Shown: piece after piece, positions 1 through 14,171 of the stretch
How the letters are laid out: every line of letters begins with the position of its first letter
Position numbering within the stretch: position 1 is the first letter of the stretch
NCBI RefSeq assembly: GCF_022458985.1
Contig: NC_061787.1
Location: 157,001 to 221,000, forward strand
DNA from: Mugil cephalus
Lineage: Eukaryota; Chordata; Actinopteri; Mugiliformes; Mugilidae
DNA: 64,000 bases
Reading direction: 5' to 3'
Translations under genes and position numbers: made by a program
Notes under the pieces: generated by a model
Seen by the model: the letters and a program-made list of their open reading frames with translations, nothing else
What the model was told of the DNA's origin: nothing
Databases searched by the model: none

Positions 1-806
<806 letters not shown>

Positions 807-1894
807 GAGTGGAACAGTATAACTTTTGGGTGAAAGCGGAGGCTGTGTTTGGGGGTGTAGTTTTACTTGTAGTAGTTTTTGTCCACCTTTTCTCACAAGA
901 ATTATGAAGTCTGTATTAAACAGTAAAGCAAAGTTTGGGCAGCTGTTAGGTTCACTCACAGAAACAAGCTCAAGACCTTCAGACGAACAAAATTGTGAAG
1001 GATCACACTTTTAATTACCCAGTATTTAGGCTAACTATGAAGTATAATAAGTCAAATCTGACTGGACTGATCAGTTCACTTTCATTTTACTGGACCACTC
1101 TAATGCTAAGACAACCTGTCGGATAGACACTCAGGCTGTGCAATGACTACATCGGCCCATCACTGGCTTTCTCTCATTATTTGTAAGCTAGTGCTAATTA
1201 CAACAACACTATACTAATGTTTCCATTTGTATTTACCAGATTTTACACTTTAAATGCTTCAGTGTTGTGTTTTGAGTTTCCTGTTTTATTTTGTTAAGTT
1301 TCTTGGTTTCCTGTTTTGTGTTTCTCTTTGTGTGCTCCACCCAGTTTCACCTGTGTGTGGTCTTCCCTGGTCCTCTAGTGAAGGTGTAGCCCTGCCTCTC
1401 CCTTTGTTCTCTACCAGGTTTTTGCCTTTTCCTACCGTGTCTTTACTAAGATATTTAATTAAAATATTTAAATACATTTAAAAATGTGGGGGAAATAATA
1501 AAGAAATCTATATAGTAAAATGTCTGATCAACCAAAGACTTTGCAACCCCCCAGCAGTACCTCCACGGGCCCCTAGGGGTCACGGACCGCCTGTTGAAGA
1601 CCTGTGTCTTCGGACACATTGCTGATGGCGGCAGCATTATGTTTTTGAAGTAACATGCCCAACATTGTCCACACATTTGCGTTTCCATAATAAAAACTGG
1701 TTGCTTTTTTTTCTGGATAGACTCTGTGGACCTCAGGCCTGAAGTGTTATAATTAGTAGTAGTTGTGGTTTCACTGTTACAGATACTTGGTCACTAACGT
1801 CAAATATAAAACAGCCGTCACCATTAAACGTTGACAAAAGTGCAGCGACTTTTTAATACTATGGAAGATAGATGGTCGTGCTTTTACAGTCAGA
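807..1894. other. Intergenic, no gene recognised
   Basis: Short open frames here show no recognisable domain or codon bias. Positions about 1260-1480 are T-rich and low in complexity, resembling a dispersed repeat, but I cannot name it. Confidence 0.4.
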
Positions 1895-2078
1895 CACACA
1901 TCCAGCCATTCACCCACACAAGCACACACACATTCACACAGTGTTGCACTGGGAGCAACTGGGGGTTCAGCGACTTGCTCAAGGACACTTCAGCATATGG
2001 GACGTTCTGGGGATCGAACCACTCGTGGACAACCCGCTCCACCTACCTACCGACTGAGCCACAGCCGCCCTGTGGTAA
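1895..2078 (+). repeat. Dispersed teleost SINE-like fragment
   Basis: A CA-rich run is followed by GGGAGCAACTGGGGGTTCAG, CTTGCTCAAGGACACTTCAG and GGGGATCGAACC. This word order is characteristic of a repeat found throughout teleost genomes; the GATCGAACC piece resembles a tRNA B box. A shorter copy in the opposite orientation lies at 3385-3545. The exact family is not assigned. Confidence 0.6.
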
Positions 2079-3384
2079 ATCCCATTTACCTAATGAAGTG
2101 GACACGGAGGGAACATCTACGTCCAGCAGAGACACATTCCTCCATTAACAGCTGTTTTCTATGAAGACGTCTGTCCGCTCTCCGTCTCTTCTGGTCCCTC
2201 CCCCTCTACTTTCCTCCTGTAAAGAGGACCAGGTGAGGACGCACATGAAGACAGATGAGCAGAAAAATCTGTTGGTGTGTTTATATGTGTCGGCTTCGCT
2301 CTGACCACGAAAAGCCTGAGGCTTTAATCCACTTCTTTGATGAATTTGTCCGGATCAAACAGGACGAGGCGGCTACGGTGTGAATCACACTTTTACTCAG
2401 CGTGTGTGTTTACTTGTCTTTACGTAGATGTGAGGACTCATCCTTGACAGAACACCCAGGTTGTGAGGACAGTTCACCCATGGGTTCCCGTTTAGTGGTA
2501 AATCTGAATCTCAAACAGCTCAGGGGCCACGGTCACATGTCTCGACCCACCACCTGGGATCCAAGAACCGTTTCTCCCTGTTTCACCAACGTTATTTGAG
2601 GCACAGTGGAACATTGTAGCAGCAGTCGTGTCTAAAACTATGGAATCAGAATCAATGATAATAAAACTGATTGACTGAATCTGACTCTGGTCTCTTTGTG
2701 CATTGTTACAAATTAAAGTACTTAAATAAGGATAAAAATAGAAAACTGTACAGAATAAATTGGACTTTGATAATAAAAGTTTAGAAAAGAATAAAGGCCG
2801 GGAGCAGATATGCACAGTGACTAGAGCAGTAAGTATATAGAATCACTACTACTGTCATCTGTTGTTTCAAAACCATGAACAGTTGTTTTTGTGTGAGTCA
2901 GATGCTTTGTCCTGAGTTCCTCTCAGACAGTAGAGGAACGCAGCAGCTCATCCAGACCAGCTGAGGCTAATCACAGTTCTTATTAAACATGGGACTGGAC
3001 ACTCTGGAGCTCCCAATGGTCCTCATTTTCTTGATTCCTGGTCCTTTAATATCATTTCCTGACCCTTGGTATCATATACTCTTTGTTTCATTTGTGTTTC
3101 TTTGAGTGCGTACCATAACATACAACCTGTATTCACGTATTACTCATATGGTTATTACATTAAATCCAGGTCCAAGTAATGTGTCTTTCTTAATCCTTTT
3201 TATCTTCGTATATTTATTTACTTATTTTCCTGCCATCTCCACTTTTCCTCTTTTAAATGCCAGTTTCACTATGCACATGGAGTATTTAACCTCATAACGT
3301 GTTTCTGTCACAGGAAAATACTGGAAGAAAGAAAGTAACAAAAGATAAGTTGAAAGGTGGAAGAAAAGTTGACTCCCTGGGATA
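2079..3384. other. Intergenic, no gene recognised
   Basis: AT-rich DNA with only short chance open frames on both strands. No splice-consistent coding segments were found. Confidence 0.4.
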
Positions 3385-3545
3385 TGGACCACAGGCCGAA
3401 GTGTCCTTGAACAAGACACTGAACCCCAAGTTGCTCCAAGTGCTTGGCACTGTTGTATGAATGTGTGTGTTCTTGTGTGAAGTTCTGGTTGTAAAATGTG
3501 TTGTGCATTGTGGCAATAAAAAGGAAAGTGCTTTATAAATACAAG
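3385..3545 (-). repeat. Dispersed SINE-like fragment, reverse copy
   Basis: Contains AAGTGTCCTTGAACAAGACA and CCCAAGTTGCTCCAAGTG, the reverse complement of the element at 1895-2078. It ends in GCAATAAAAAGGAAAGTGCT, a tail-like segment. Confidence 0.55.
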
Positions 3546-4500
3546 CCATACACATCGAGTCATTAAAATACATTAGCGAGGATAAAAGAAATCTGATCTG
3601 GCATCAACCTCCCTGTGATGTTTCTTCACTTCTTGTACTTACATTTTTGTTTCTGTCCCAGAAAACTCTTAACATAAAACAACTACAGAACCAGAGGGAC
3701 GGTGACGCACGACTTCAACAAGCTCTTCAGTCTAACACCTGGATTTACATCAGCCAGAAACCACAACAAGGCTGTACTCACTTTCTATAATGACTCTGCC
3801 GACATCAAACACTCACACATCGCATGACACAAACACAACGCTGAGATCATTTCCTGTCTAGCTTCTGTAACTCAACACAATCTCTCATTAAAGGCATAAG
3901 AGGTCAGAGGCCTCTTCAGCTCCCTCACGCGAAATGCTCATAGATGTGAAAGACTTGCCGAGATTCTTTTCTTTTTGCTCCGTGGCGAATAAGCTTCATT
4001 CAACATCAGTGGTGAAAATGGAAAAAGGGACCATGTAGGAGGGGTTCTGTGTTTCATAAGCCATCAGTGGTTCAGGTAAGGTTTAGGGGATGAGGGTCCT
4101 AAAGGAGATGAATCAGCAGACACGCACTCAGAATTGATGGCACTCAGATAAACGGCATACGCCCACACACGAAAACACACCTCAACACACAAACACACAC
4201 CTGTCCAGGCTATATGAGGCTTCTTTAAACAGAAAAATACTGCTGCTGCTGTGGGGACATCTGGCTGCTCACAGCCGGTTTCCTCTAACCCAGCTGACTG
4301 CTGCGTGACTAAATCACACATTTTGCAGGATCTCTTTTGTTCATAACTTTTCTTCACTGTGTCTGTGTCTGATCTGCTGTGAAATAGTTGAGTCTCTGAG
4401 CAAAACTAAGACACAACTTTACTCAAAGACCATCCTCTGCCCTGCTCTATCTCTTTAAAGGACTTTAAAAGACCTCGCATTTTGATTTTCTATCTGCCTG
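3546..4500. other. Intergenic, no gene recognised
   Basis: A 97-codon open frame on the minus strand (4064-4357) has no recognisable domain and no splice context. Nothing else stands out. Confidence 0.35.
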
Positions 4501-4765
4501 CCCATGTTAGATTCAACTTTACTTTCATTCCACTATTGTCATTTCAGTACAGATAATTACTGAGGTACGATGAACATACAGATGGATTTGTGCGTTAAAT
4601 GTAAGTAGACTATAAACAGGAACTAAAGCGTTGTTTTGGTGTGTGAGGGTCAGCGGAGGGCAGGGTTTAGTAAGGCCAGAGCTCTGGGGAAAAAGCCACT
4701 CCTCAGTCTGCTGGTCCTCGGCTGGATGGTTCTGAAGCTGCCTGAGGGCAGGAGAGAAAAATGTC
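4501..4765 (+). repeat. Dispersed retroposon remnant
   Basis: The start has the pattern CAACTTTACTTTCATTCCAC, resembling the TTTATTGTCATT segments of teleost non-LTR repeats. The end has GCCAGAGCTCTGGGGAAAAA, CTCCTCAGTCTGCTGGTCCT and CTGCCTGAGGGCAGGAG, a word series I recognise from many fish genomes. Other TTTATTGTCATT-type tails lie at 29925-29985 and about 59206-59240. Confidence 0.5.
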
Positions 4766-4959
4766 CATGTTCAGCGTGGGAGCAGTCCATCACAACGTTG
4801 TGAGCTCATTGCAGACGTTGCTTGTCCTGGACATTCTCAGTGGCAGAAGAAGCGCTGCCTGCGATGAGCTGGCAGCATTAAGATGGACTCCTCCCACCCA
4901 GCATTATTTAAAGGACTGTTTGAAATCCTTCACCAGTCATTTGTAACTGACCAGTTAAA

Positions 4960-6130
4960 TCGTTCTTAGCTTATTCTGACTGGTGACTGACCATTAGACC
5001 TCACATAAACCTCTAATGGACTCCCAGGACGTCCTTAAACTATTTCTAAGGTGATGATCAACGTAAGGGATGCATTATTCACCTCACTGACCAAATAACT
5101 CATTAAACCAATAATGTGATCTCCAGAAGGAGCCCTAAACCTCCTCATTTAAGGTCACAACCAACAAAAGCATCTAACAATAGCCACCTGATGATCTCCT
5201 TAGAACATTTTCAACTTCCACCAAATCTTCATTAAAGATACACGATGACGTACTTTGTCACTAGAAGCTTGTTTTTGACCATTAGAACGATGTAAATGAC
5301 ACATGGAGCCTCATTGGTCAACTTTGTGTTTGGTTACGATCTCCTAAAAATCACTGGAAAATCCTTCATGGATGCAGTCGTCAAGAAACACCTAATGTCT
5401 TCGAGACCCACCCAACTGAGCAGCGGTACCTCAAAAACTACCATTACAGACATTTAAAACTTATTGAGGATCAGTGGAACCGCCTGCAAGGCCACCTCAC
5501 CCCTCTAACAACCCCAACCCTAGAAACCATGGTTACCACAAGAACCACCTGGAATTATGCAGTTCTCCCAGTGATGGTTACAGCAGACTAATGATCACAT
5601 GAGCATCCTTAGTGTGCCCTTAATCGTCTTAAAAAAGTACTACAATGACACTAGAACCTCATTTATGAACATTATGGAAGGAGGAAGTCTGGGACTGAAT
5701 GATCACAGGTTCGCATCCCCCTGTGTCCATGGTGGAGGTGCCTTGAAGCAACCACCTCATCCTCAAGTAGCTATTAATGTGAACGAATGGAAATGGAGAG
5801 AAAGAATTTCCTCATAAGTGATCAATAAAGGATTAGTTCTATTCTATTAGAATCTTAATGATACTTAGCAAACTAGTAATGATCCCATAACAGTCATTGG
5901 CACTACAACCCATTAATTCCTTTAAAGACATTTCAAATGAATGGCACTTAAAATCTAGTAAAACCCCTCTAAAATGAACTTAGAACCTCAATAACCACTA
6001 GAACGTCTTTAACGACCACCAAAGATGACTGGACTCATGAAGCCTCTAAGCGGTTCTAGATCTGACAAATAGAGAACAAATGCCACGGAAAGAAACACTT
6101 GAACCTCCTGTATGACCAACAGCACCACTT
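4960..6130. repeat. Possible decayed minisatellite
   Basis: Loosely recurring phrases (accattaga, cactagaac, gaacctca, ctttaacgacca) appear every few dozen bases for over 1 kb, as expected of a very old degraded tandem array. No clean unit can be defined by eye. Confidence 0.3.
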
Positions 6131-7782
6131 AAAGGACTCCTGGGACCTTTTTCTACAGTGTTTTCTGTACATTAACAAATAAACAAATGTAGGCAGAAAT
6201 TATGTTTATCTCTGTAATTATTGGTTGGCATCAAGTCACTGCAAACTGTTTCTGTATTTAGAAAGGCTGGATGGCTTGAACTGCTGGGATCCTGCAGAGC
6301 AAAACCACAACACAGAAGGGGAGAGCGTGAGCAGGAAACTAATGTAGCTAATCAACTACCCCAAACCAGAACCCACACAATCAGGCCGTGTTTCCAGAAC
6401 CAGACTGAAACCACACACTGAGGAGACATCAGAGAGAGTTTAACCACAGGCTTGTGTATTTACTGTGGGAAGTCACTGCAGGTAACAAAAACACATTCAG
6501 CATCACAGTCAGAAACTATTTAACCATTAACAGCCACAACGTCTCCAGTTCACCAGGTTTGCCCTCATTCCTCTCATAAATGCACCACAGTCTCTCAGAG
6601 CACTTAAAGCTGGGCTATGAGGATGGTTAACTCCCAGGCTGTAAAGTCCACCACTAATATAAATGGCTGCTTTGCTTTGCAACAAATACAGCAAAGAAAA
6701 AGAGAAAAGAGAAAATGTGACACAACTGTCTCATCTGATCTCATATCATCTCATTTCAACACAATGTGATCAAATCAGACCAAAAGTCCAGAAACATCCA
6801 CCTGCTGGTGACAATAGAGGAAAACAACCGGGAATCACCAAAGTCATTAGAAGTTTTATAGCATTATGTAGCATTATGTCATATAGCTGATGGTATATTT
6901 CACAGGATAAAGTACAACTTTGGCCTGTTTCCAAATAAGTAGGCCACGTCTTCTGGACCCCACGAATAAGTCAAACTACTCGACCAATTTAGTTGCTGAG
7001 ATATTACAGTAAAAAGTCACAAGTCACAAGTGGAAAAGCCAGAGAATCGCCAAATCCATTAAGGGTATGAATATCCCACATGTCTTGGTGATAAATGGAT
7101 CCTGTGAGGCCCATGAGGCCCGTCCACTGGACACCAGTTTAGCAGTTGAGGTATTAATATAAAATATCAACCTACTGGTGTCACAAGAGGAACAAACAGA
7201 AGCATGAATCTTCGGGGCTAATGCTGTCTTCCCTGGAGCCATGCTGCTGCTTAGAACATGTAAGGACTCCTCAGGTTTAAAGTGAGCAGACGGTGAATAT
7301 CTGCTTTCTTACATGACAACAGCAAAGACTGAGACTTTTGTTCTGATCCATGGACAGTGAGCGACCGGAGGCAGCGGGAGGTTCTGAGGACTCACAGCAA
7401 GGATCTCTGGGGATGTGAGCAAATGTTCGGCTTCATGAGTGGAAGTGCTGCCACAGCAGAAACAGTCCAACTGGATTTAATCGTTTTATGAGTCCACAAA
7501 GTTGGTCTCCGTTTCACACTGTGTCTTTGCAAAGTCTCAGCCTGGACAAAGCCGTGAGCTCTCGTTGGCACAGGAAGCAACATGGCCACTGTTACCTACA
7601 GCCACTGTTTGTTCCACTTTTCAGGGTTTAACTCAAATATTTCCATGCTAGTTAGCTCTGCTGCCAAATCCAAGGCCTCATAAAAAGACCCAGGACCAGG
7701 TCTCAGGGGCAGATTTTACAGCAGCAGCATCTGGAGGAAGTCTGATACAGGAGCGGAGAGGATCTGAAACCAGTTTGTCTGT
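6131..7782. other. Intergenic, no gene recognised
   Basis: No coding signal on either strand. Positions 6900-7200 contain a loose internal repetition (caagtcacaagt, and two similar phrases with cactgg and accagttt), but nothing nameable. Confidence 0.35.
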
Positions 7783-8090
7783 GAAGGTTCTCGGTCATCC
7801 AGGTCATGGTTTAATAAAGGCAACTGGAGGTTTTTGAGAAGACTTTTCACCACTCATCCAAGTATCTTCTCCAGTTCTGAGGGACTGGTGGGCAGAGGCT
7901 TAATTAGAAAACTCTGTGGGTGTAGCCCATCAGACACTGGTTCAACTGATGTCCAATGTCTACCAGGTGTCCATACTGAGATTGTAAAGTAACTGTCCAT
8001 GTAAGGACAGTAACGTCCCCCGGGTGTCCATGTAAGGACAGTAATGTCCCCCAGGTGTCCATGTAAGGACAGTATCATCTTTGAAGTGAT
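7783..8090 (+). repeat. Dispersed teleost repeat with small tandem block
   Basis: Begins GTGAAGGTTCTCGGTCATCC, continues with a phrase on attached hands-off pairs CACTCATCCAAGTATCTTCT and CAGTTCTGAGGGACTGGTGG, then GTAGCCCATCAGACACTGGT. This order is common to a widespread fish repeat. From about 7990 a unit near GGTGTCCATGTAAGGACAGT is tandemly repeated three times. Confidence 0.55.
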
Positions 8091-9075
8091 GTAGAACCCA
8101 AATGAGCTACTTTGTCTTTTTCCAGCTTTTCTATCTTTCTGGGGGTAAAGTAGGAAAAAATCAGGTCAGGCCGTCTTTTCAAAATTAAAAGCTATAATAC
8201 CAGAAGATCTAAGGAAATATTTATGCTCCGTCTCACATGTCTAATGAGACAGCTGGGGGTTTAGCTGGACAGGACAGAGTTTGTGCTCAGCTAGAGTTCA
8301 CTTCAGTTCAGGGACTCATTTCATATCTTCATATGGTTGACAAACGTCCTGCATCCATTTTCAGCTTGTATCACCTTGTCTTTTCATTACACGTCATTCT
8401 TCATGTTTGTCCGTCCTCCATCCTCCCCTCTACAGTCTTTATGTATGTAGGTCAAATAGCTGTTTAATGTGAACATTCCTCATGCATAGCAGAGCACGGT
8501 CTGAATGAGAAATGAAATGAAACACCTCCAGCCTCTTCAAACGTTCACCGGGTCCATTGGTGTCCTCGAGTGACCCCCACTGAGGCTGCAGCCGCTGTCA
8601 AGAGTCCACAGGAAGTCAAGGCAGTGATTCATCAGCTTTAATGAATAAGTGAGGGGGCGATTGGACGCCGGGGCAGGGTCGCTCAGGTGCGCTTAGACAC
8701 AGGTGTGATAGCTGGAAAATGAAGCAACCGCAAGAGACCAGGGCGAGCTGCAGAGTCTGATATGACCGATGTCCAATTCAAGAGGTTTTTGTGCGGAAGA
8801 AGAAGAAGAAGAAGAAAAAAGAAAGCCCTCATTAACCATGTAATAACACCAAAAACACAGCACACTGAGCACAGAAACAAAATCAAAACACCATTGTCCA
8901 AACACAGGGAGCGCTGCTGGAGGAGGTTAAGACCCAAAAATACCAAATCAACATTAAAGAACGGCCATCAACGAAGGCTGACATGTGACATCTCCTGTGT
9001 CTGGGCCAAAAACTGTCACTTGAATGCACCACAGAGATTACAGTCAACAACCACCTGTGACTCTTTCATCTAAAT
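8091..9075. other. Intergenic, no gene recognised
   Basis: Includes a short AAG-rich run at 8797-8822. The 103-codon plus-strand open frame over it is low-complexity and has no family resemblance. Confidence 0.35.
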
Positions 9076-9640
9076 AATGCTTTGCTATTAGCTGGGAGGC
9101 TAACAAACTATGGAGACCTACTATTAGCTGTGAGGCTAGGAAACTAGGAAGAGCTACTATTATACAGGAAGCTAGAAAGCTATGGGGAGCTACTATTAGC
9201 TGTGAGACTGGGAAACAAGTAGGGGCTACTGTTACCTGAGAGGCAAGGAAGCTAGAAAGAAATATCAATAGTGGAAGCTATGAAGGCCAACTATTAGCTG
9301 GGGTGCTAGGAGGCAAGGAGGGACTACTATTAACTGCAAGACCAAGAAGCAAGAAGGGGCTACTATTTGCTAGAGTCCTAGGAAGCTATGAGAAGCTACA
9401 ATTAGCACTGGGAGGCTAGGACGCTAGGAAGCTTGGAAGCGCTACTATTAGCAGGGACGCTAGGAAGGTATGGGGAGCTACTATTAGCTGTGAGGCCATG
9501 AAGCAAGAAGAGGCTACTATTAGCTAGGGTGCTAGGAGGAGCTACTATTAGCTGGGAGGCTTGGACGTTAGGAAGAATTATCAATAGCTGGAAGGCTAGG
9601 AAACTAGGAGGAGCTACTATTAGCAGGAAGGCTAGGACGC
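9076..9640. repeat. Imperfect minisatellite, unit contains GGAGCTACTATTAGC
   Basis: About a dozen degenerate units of roughly 40-55 bp built from GAGCTACTATTAGCTG, GAGGCTAGGA and AAGCTAGGA. Unit lengths and spacing vary. It lies in gene-free DNA. Confidence 0.85.
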
Positions 9641-10497
9641 TGCAAAGAGCTTCTGACCGTGGTGCAGAGCTGGTCTCTTCTGATCAGACCAATGGTCTCC
9701 AACACTTCTAGATCATCATGTTGTTGTGGATAGTTGTGGTCCTGGTTCTCTGGAAACACACCAGAAACGCCACCCAGATGCCGACCTGAAAGGTTTCAGA
9801 TCTAATTATTCATTGATTCAACACATACACTCGTGGGGCCTTGCTTACTCCAAGCCCAGCACATAGATTCACTCAAGACGTCACAAGTGACGCTGGTTTA
9901 TTTTCAGTGCAAAACATTTGAAACCACCGACTCAAGTAAAATACACACTTTATGCAAACCAACCGAAAACCGAAGATGCCAGTGAAGGCGCCATGCTGCA
10001 GCAGCCAGAATGGAGTCTGCTTTCATAGCTGAAAAGTAAAATTAGGACGCATCATGTGGACGAATCCAAAGGGTCTTTCACATTAATAACTCATTAATCA
10101 GTCTGTAAAAATGACAGATGCATCAAATAATTAATATAATTACTTCTGCATGAATCAACTCAGAAATAATTAACTAAAAACCTCCTCATATGAACTGGTG
10201 CTTTCTGAACATGTGCTATTTTTAACCCGGGATGAACCTTAAAAAAACAACCGAATCAAATGAACTGAACAACCTCCAGCTCTGAGGAGAGGAAATGGTT
10301 AAAAGCTTCATTACTATTTAGATGATAGACCGACGCTACGTCTGAGCAGCCTTCAGACTCCTCCAGTCTCGGGGTGACGGCGGAATTTCAATGATGTGTT
10401 TAACCCGAGGGTCAGAAACACCTCATTGATCTAACGACCAGACGAGCATCACACATTTTTACTGCTTCATGTCCCTCAAAGTGACAACAGGAGCATT
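9641..10497. other. Intergenic, no gene recognised
   Basis: No coding or RNA signal that I can support. Confidence 0.35.
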
Positions 10498-11190
10498 TAA
10501 GGACAGCAACGTCTTGCTGTTGTCACTTTGGTTGTTTTGTGCCTGTTTGGAGTATTCGTTTGTCTTGTTAAGGTTGTTTGGGTTTCGTTGGTGTCTCTTT
10601 GTAGTTGGTTTGTGTTTCTTTGGTTGTTTTGCATCTCGTTGAGATGTTCTATGTGTCTCTTTGGTTTCTTCATTTCTCTTTTTGGTTGGTTTGTATCTCT
10701 TTGAATAAGTTTTCTGTGTCTTTGAGGCTGTTTTGGTTTTTGATGCATTTTGATGAGGATGTTCTGTGTCTCTTTTTGTTTGTTTTGGGCCTTTTTTGTC
10801 TTTTTGAAGTTATTCTGCATCTTGTTTGTGTCTCTTTAATGTAGTTTTGCATCTCTTTAAGGATGTTCTATGTCTCTTTCAGTGTTTGGTGTCTGTTTGT
10901 GTCATTTTGTGTCTGTTTGGGGTCTTTCATTTCTCTTCGTGGTTGTTTAGTTCCTGTCTCTTTGAGGTTGTTTTGCATCTCTTTGGCACCTCTTAATCTT
11001 GTTTTGTGTTTGTTTGGTTGATTTGCATTTCCTTGAGGATATTCTCTGTCTCGTTGTGGTTGTTTGTGTCTCTTTGTGGTTGTTTTGTATCTCTGTGAAG
11101 TATTGTTTTGTCTTTTTGAGGTTGTTTCGTCTTTATTTGGTTGTTTTGCATCCGTCTTTGTGTTTCTGTCATTATTTTTTTTCTGTTTTG
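10498..11190. repeat. T-rich minisatellite (GGTTGTTT.GTCTCTTTG units)
   Basis: Degenerate tandem units combining TTGTGTCTCTTTG, TGGTTGTTTTGCATCTC and GAGGATGTTCTGTG. Because the units lack stops in some frames, several long but meaningless open frames result. A short fragment of the same composition in reverse complement lies at 13325-13405. Confidence 0.8.
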
Positions 11191-12400
11191 AATCTCGCCT
11201 TCATAGAAGACTAATTTCCTTCATTGAATCAAGTTGTGATCAGTTCCAGCTCTCTGTTGTGTAGCAACAGATTCAGACAAAGTTGGATCCTGGGCTCAGG
11301 AAACGAACTGTGCACCTGCGGATGAACTTTTCAGTTCCACTGATTTCATATGTGAAGTTTAAAGCCCTGAATCTGAACTTGTCTCTAATTAAATCCTGAA
11401 GATTGGGGTCACAGAGTCTCATAAATGTCATGTGAGGACAGGTGTGATATTATCTCCGTCCTCCCTTTTAATCTGCTCGAGTCCCCAGCAGACCTGAGTA
11501 AATTTACATTCCAGCGGCCAGGCAGCCTCGGTGCAGTCATCTGAATGTAAATGCTGAGCTGATTGCAAAGAGAGGCAGGTCTCGGACGGCGTGTCCTCAG
11601 CGAGGTCACGAAAACCTGCTTTACACCAGCATCGCAATCACGTCCGCACAGGAAGCACTGAGGGAAGACGAGTAATAAGAAAGAGGGTTTATAAGTAATT
11701 CTGATTCTGATTCTGATTCTGATCTGGTCATTGACAGGCTTGTGTTTGCATACATTAACTTCAACACTTAACATTTTGGATTTTGGGATTTTTATTAAAA
11801 ACCAATCTCTACTCATACAGAGAGATCTACGCGATATATCTATACATAAATACATTTATATACATATATATGTATAGATATATATATATCTTCTCCCTTC
11901 AGCAAAAGGTTTTCTGCTTTCTTGTCTCATTTCCTCAGTGACTCAGTGACTTTCTGTCTGCCTTTTATTTCCTCCTCTTCCTCTTCCTCATGTCCTGATT
12001 TGATTTTTGGAGGCCGATTCAGGTGAATCCAGCTGTTTTCTTTGTTTTCCTGTGGTGAAATTTCATCTTCTCTCCCCTTTAAACCTCGGAGGAACTCAAC
12101 CTAGAAAGGCATCGATCTGATTGGTTCAGTGGCCGAGCCACCCTGATGCTCATCTCACAGAGTGGGAGGAAAACATTTCTGCCTGAGATAACCTCCATCC
12201 TCCAAGATTTAGCCGAGCTGGGAGTCACATGAGGACAGGCATGTGGAAAGTCACCTTAAATCACCACAAACTTTAACAGCGACTCCCGTTAACAGAAGGT
12301 TTATTTCAGTTTACTTCTGTTTTTGTAACTACCATAAGAAGAGATGCTGGAATAGTTTGATCCACAGAGGCCACCTCCACCTCAACCCACAGGACCCATA

Positions 12401-12404
<4 letters not shown>
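11191..12404. other. Intergenic, with a GATTCT hexamer run and TA-rich palindrome
   Basis: Four copies of GATTCT occur at about 11699-11722. A TA-rich self-complementary stretch with ATACATATATATGTAT lies near 11860-11890. No gene is seen. Confidence 0.4.

Positions 12405-12475
<71 letters not shown>
12405..12475. repeat. (CA)n microsatellite
   Basis: About 35 CA dinucleotides with a single interruption (ACCAC) near the middle. Confidence 0.95.
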
Positions 12476-12477
<2 letters not shown>

Positions 12478-13324
12478 ACAACACCACAGGAACCCTCAGA
12501 AGCCCCATGTCTGTTCGCTGATGAGTCACCACAAGGGAGACCTACACAATATTAAAGGTGGCTGTAATGCTTAATGCATCACATCAGTAATGAACCACAT
12601 GCTGATACGTTATTTAGTGACAGAATCACACTTGTGTTTTTATATTAAATATTAAATACACCTCCACATGTGGTCAGAGATCAGATTCCTCAAGTTCCAT
12701 CTCAATGAACCCTGGGGGTGATCACATCAAAATCGGTCTTTTACGTTGGCAACTTGTGATCAGATTCCCCAGACTGGATCTTAACGCAAGGTCTGAACAG
12801 GCCCATAGAATTTAATACAGGTTCAGTTAATGGCCCTAGGTTTGTATGGGAGGCCATAAAAGGCTCATCAATCACGTTTTCATTCCATCTGAATCAAATG
12901 ATGCTTAGCAAAAGAAATAAAGTGAAAAATACATTTATGAATATGTCCTGGGAATGCCTGGGTGCAGCCAAATTCTGCAACCAAGTATCTCTCACTTTAA
13001 GTGACATGCTTGGAGTTAGGGTCTCACTTGTTCTGGTGCATCCCTCAGACTTGAGCAGTTTGGGATCTAGTGAACTTGAAGGTCGGGTCAACACCTAGAG
13101 CTGTTCTTCATGTTTTTTTTTAGTTATTCCGTGTTTCAGGGTTTTTTCTGCCTAATTAAGGGCATTCCCACTTTTAGTGATAGCTGTTACCCGGAGAGTT
13201 GGGTGGGTGGGTCTCAACGTCCGACATGACCCCCATGTCCATATTTGGAGAATCCCAGTGTGGATGGAGTAAAGCTGATCCAACATGGCGCCCACTTCGA
13301 GGTTCAGAATCCCGTGTGTAACAC
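12476..13324. other. Intergenic, no gene recognised
   Basis: Overlapping open frames of 60-70 codons on both strands have no recognisable features. Confidence 0.35.
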
Positions 13325-13405
13325 TGTGCAACACAAAACAACCTCAAAGAGACAAAAAAACAACCACAAAGACACAAAAACACAACCACAAAGAAACATT
13401 CACTC
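13325..13405 (-). repeat. Short fragment related to the 10498-11190 minisatellite
   Basis: CAACCTCAAAGAGACAAAAA and CAACCACAAAGACACAAAAA are reverse complements of the T-rich units at 10498-11190. Confidence 0.6.
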
Positions 13406-13984
13406 CACCATCGGCTGCATAGACAGCAGCCTGGAGCTCAGACTGGACGTGTTGTACCTTTTATTTAAACCGGTTCATATTGAAACCACCTGAAAGGAAA
13501 CCGTGAACTTAAAAAATATTCTTTAGTCGAAGACAGAAAGCAGGAAGCACCGGCAGCTGAGCAGGTTCAGTGAGAGATAATTACAGCATGAAGAGAAACC
13601 TCCAGTCGAACGCTTCAAACAAGTTCAAACTAACACTTGACGCTCTGCTGACGGATATTCCCAGTGGACATGAATGCAGCATTATCTCTGTCTCTGCTGC
13701 TTTGCTTTAAACCTGTTCACCGTGTGCTCTCGCTGCAGCATCCTCCTGATCTGAGAGGTGATGTGTGGACGTTGTAAGCTCTCCTACATAAAGTCACTAA
13801 TGAACTTCATCTGACCTCTGCTGCTGTGAAATGTTGAACGTTTACTTACCAGCAAAACGTACAAACCAGCAGAAAGGATACCTAGGCTTCCTCTTTGATC
13901 TGTTCTATTAAACCAACACAGAATAAAATCAGAACCTGTTAACTCCCCATCTAGATTTCATTATGAGTTGTCTTTCTACCGATA

Positions 13985-14065
13985 TAGAAATATAGTCCTC
14001 CAACCAATCAGGGCCATTTACTTGCAAACAAATTCGACTCCACGGTGCTCAGATGATCTACTCTA
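13985..14065 (+). repeat. Dispersed repeat fragment, copy 1
   Basis: Contains ATAGTCCTCCAACCAATCAG followed by GGCCATTTACTTGCAAAC. A close copy at 30815-30880 has the same order with few changes, lying in crygn intron 1. Confidence 0.55.
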
Positions 14066-14171
14066 CTGTCCTGTCAGATCATTGATGGAGAATAATCAGA
14101 TCCCAATAGAGATGCTCTGGTCCATCTTTCCTCCACTAAAATCATAGGCGGAGAAACTGATCCGCCTTTAT

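Noticed and set aside
10497-10820. 107-codon Lys/Gln/Asn-rich open frame, minus strand
   Set aside because: Reverse translation of the T-rich minisatellite.
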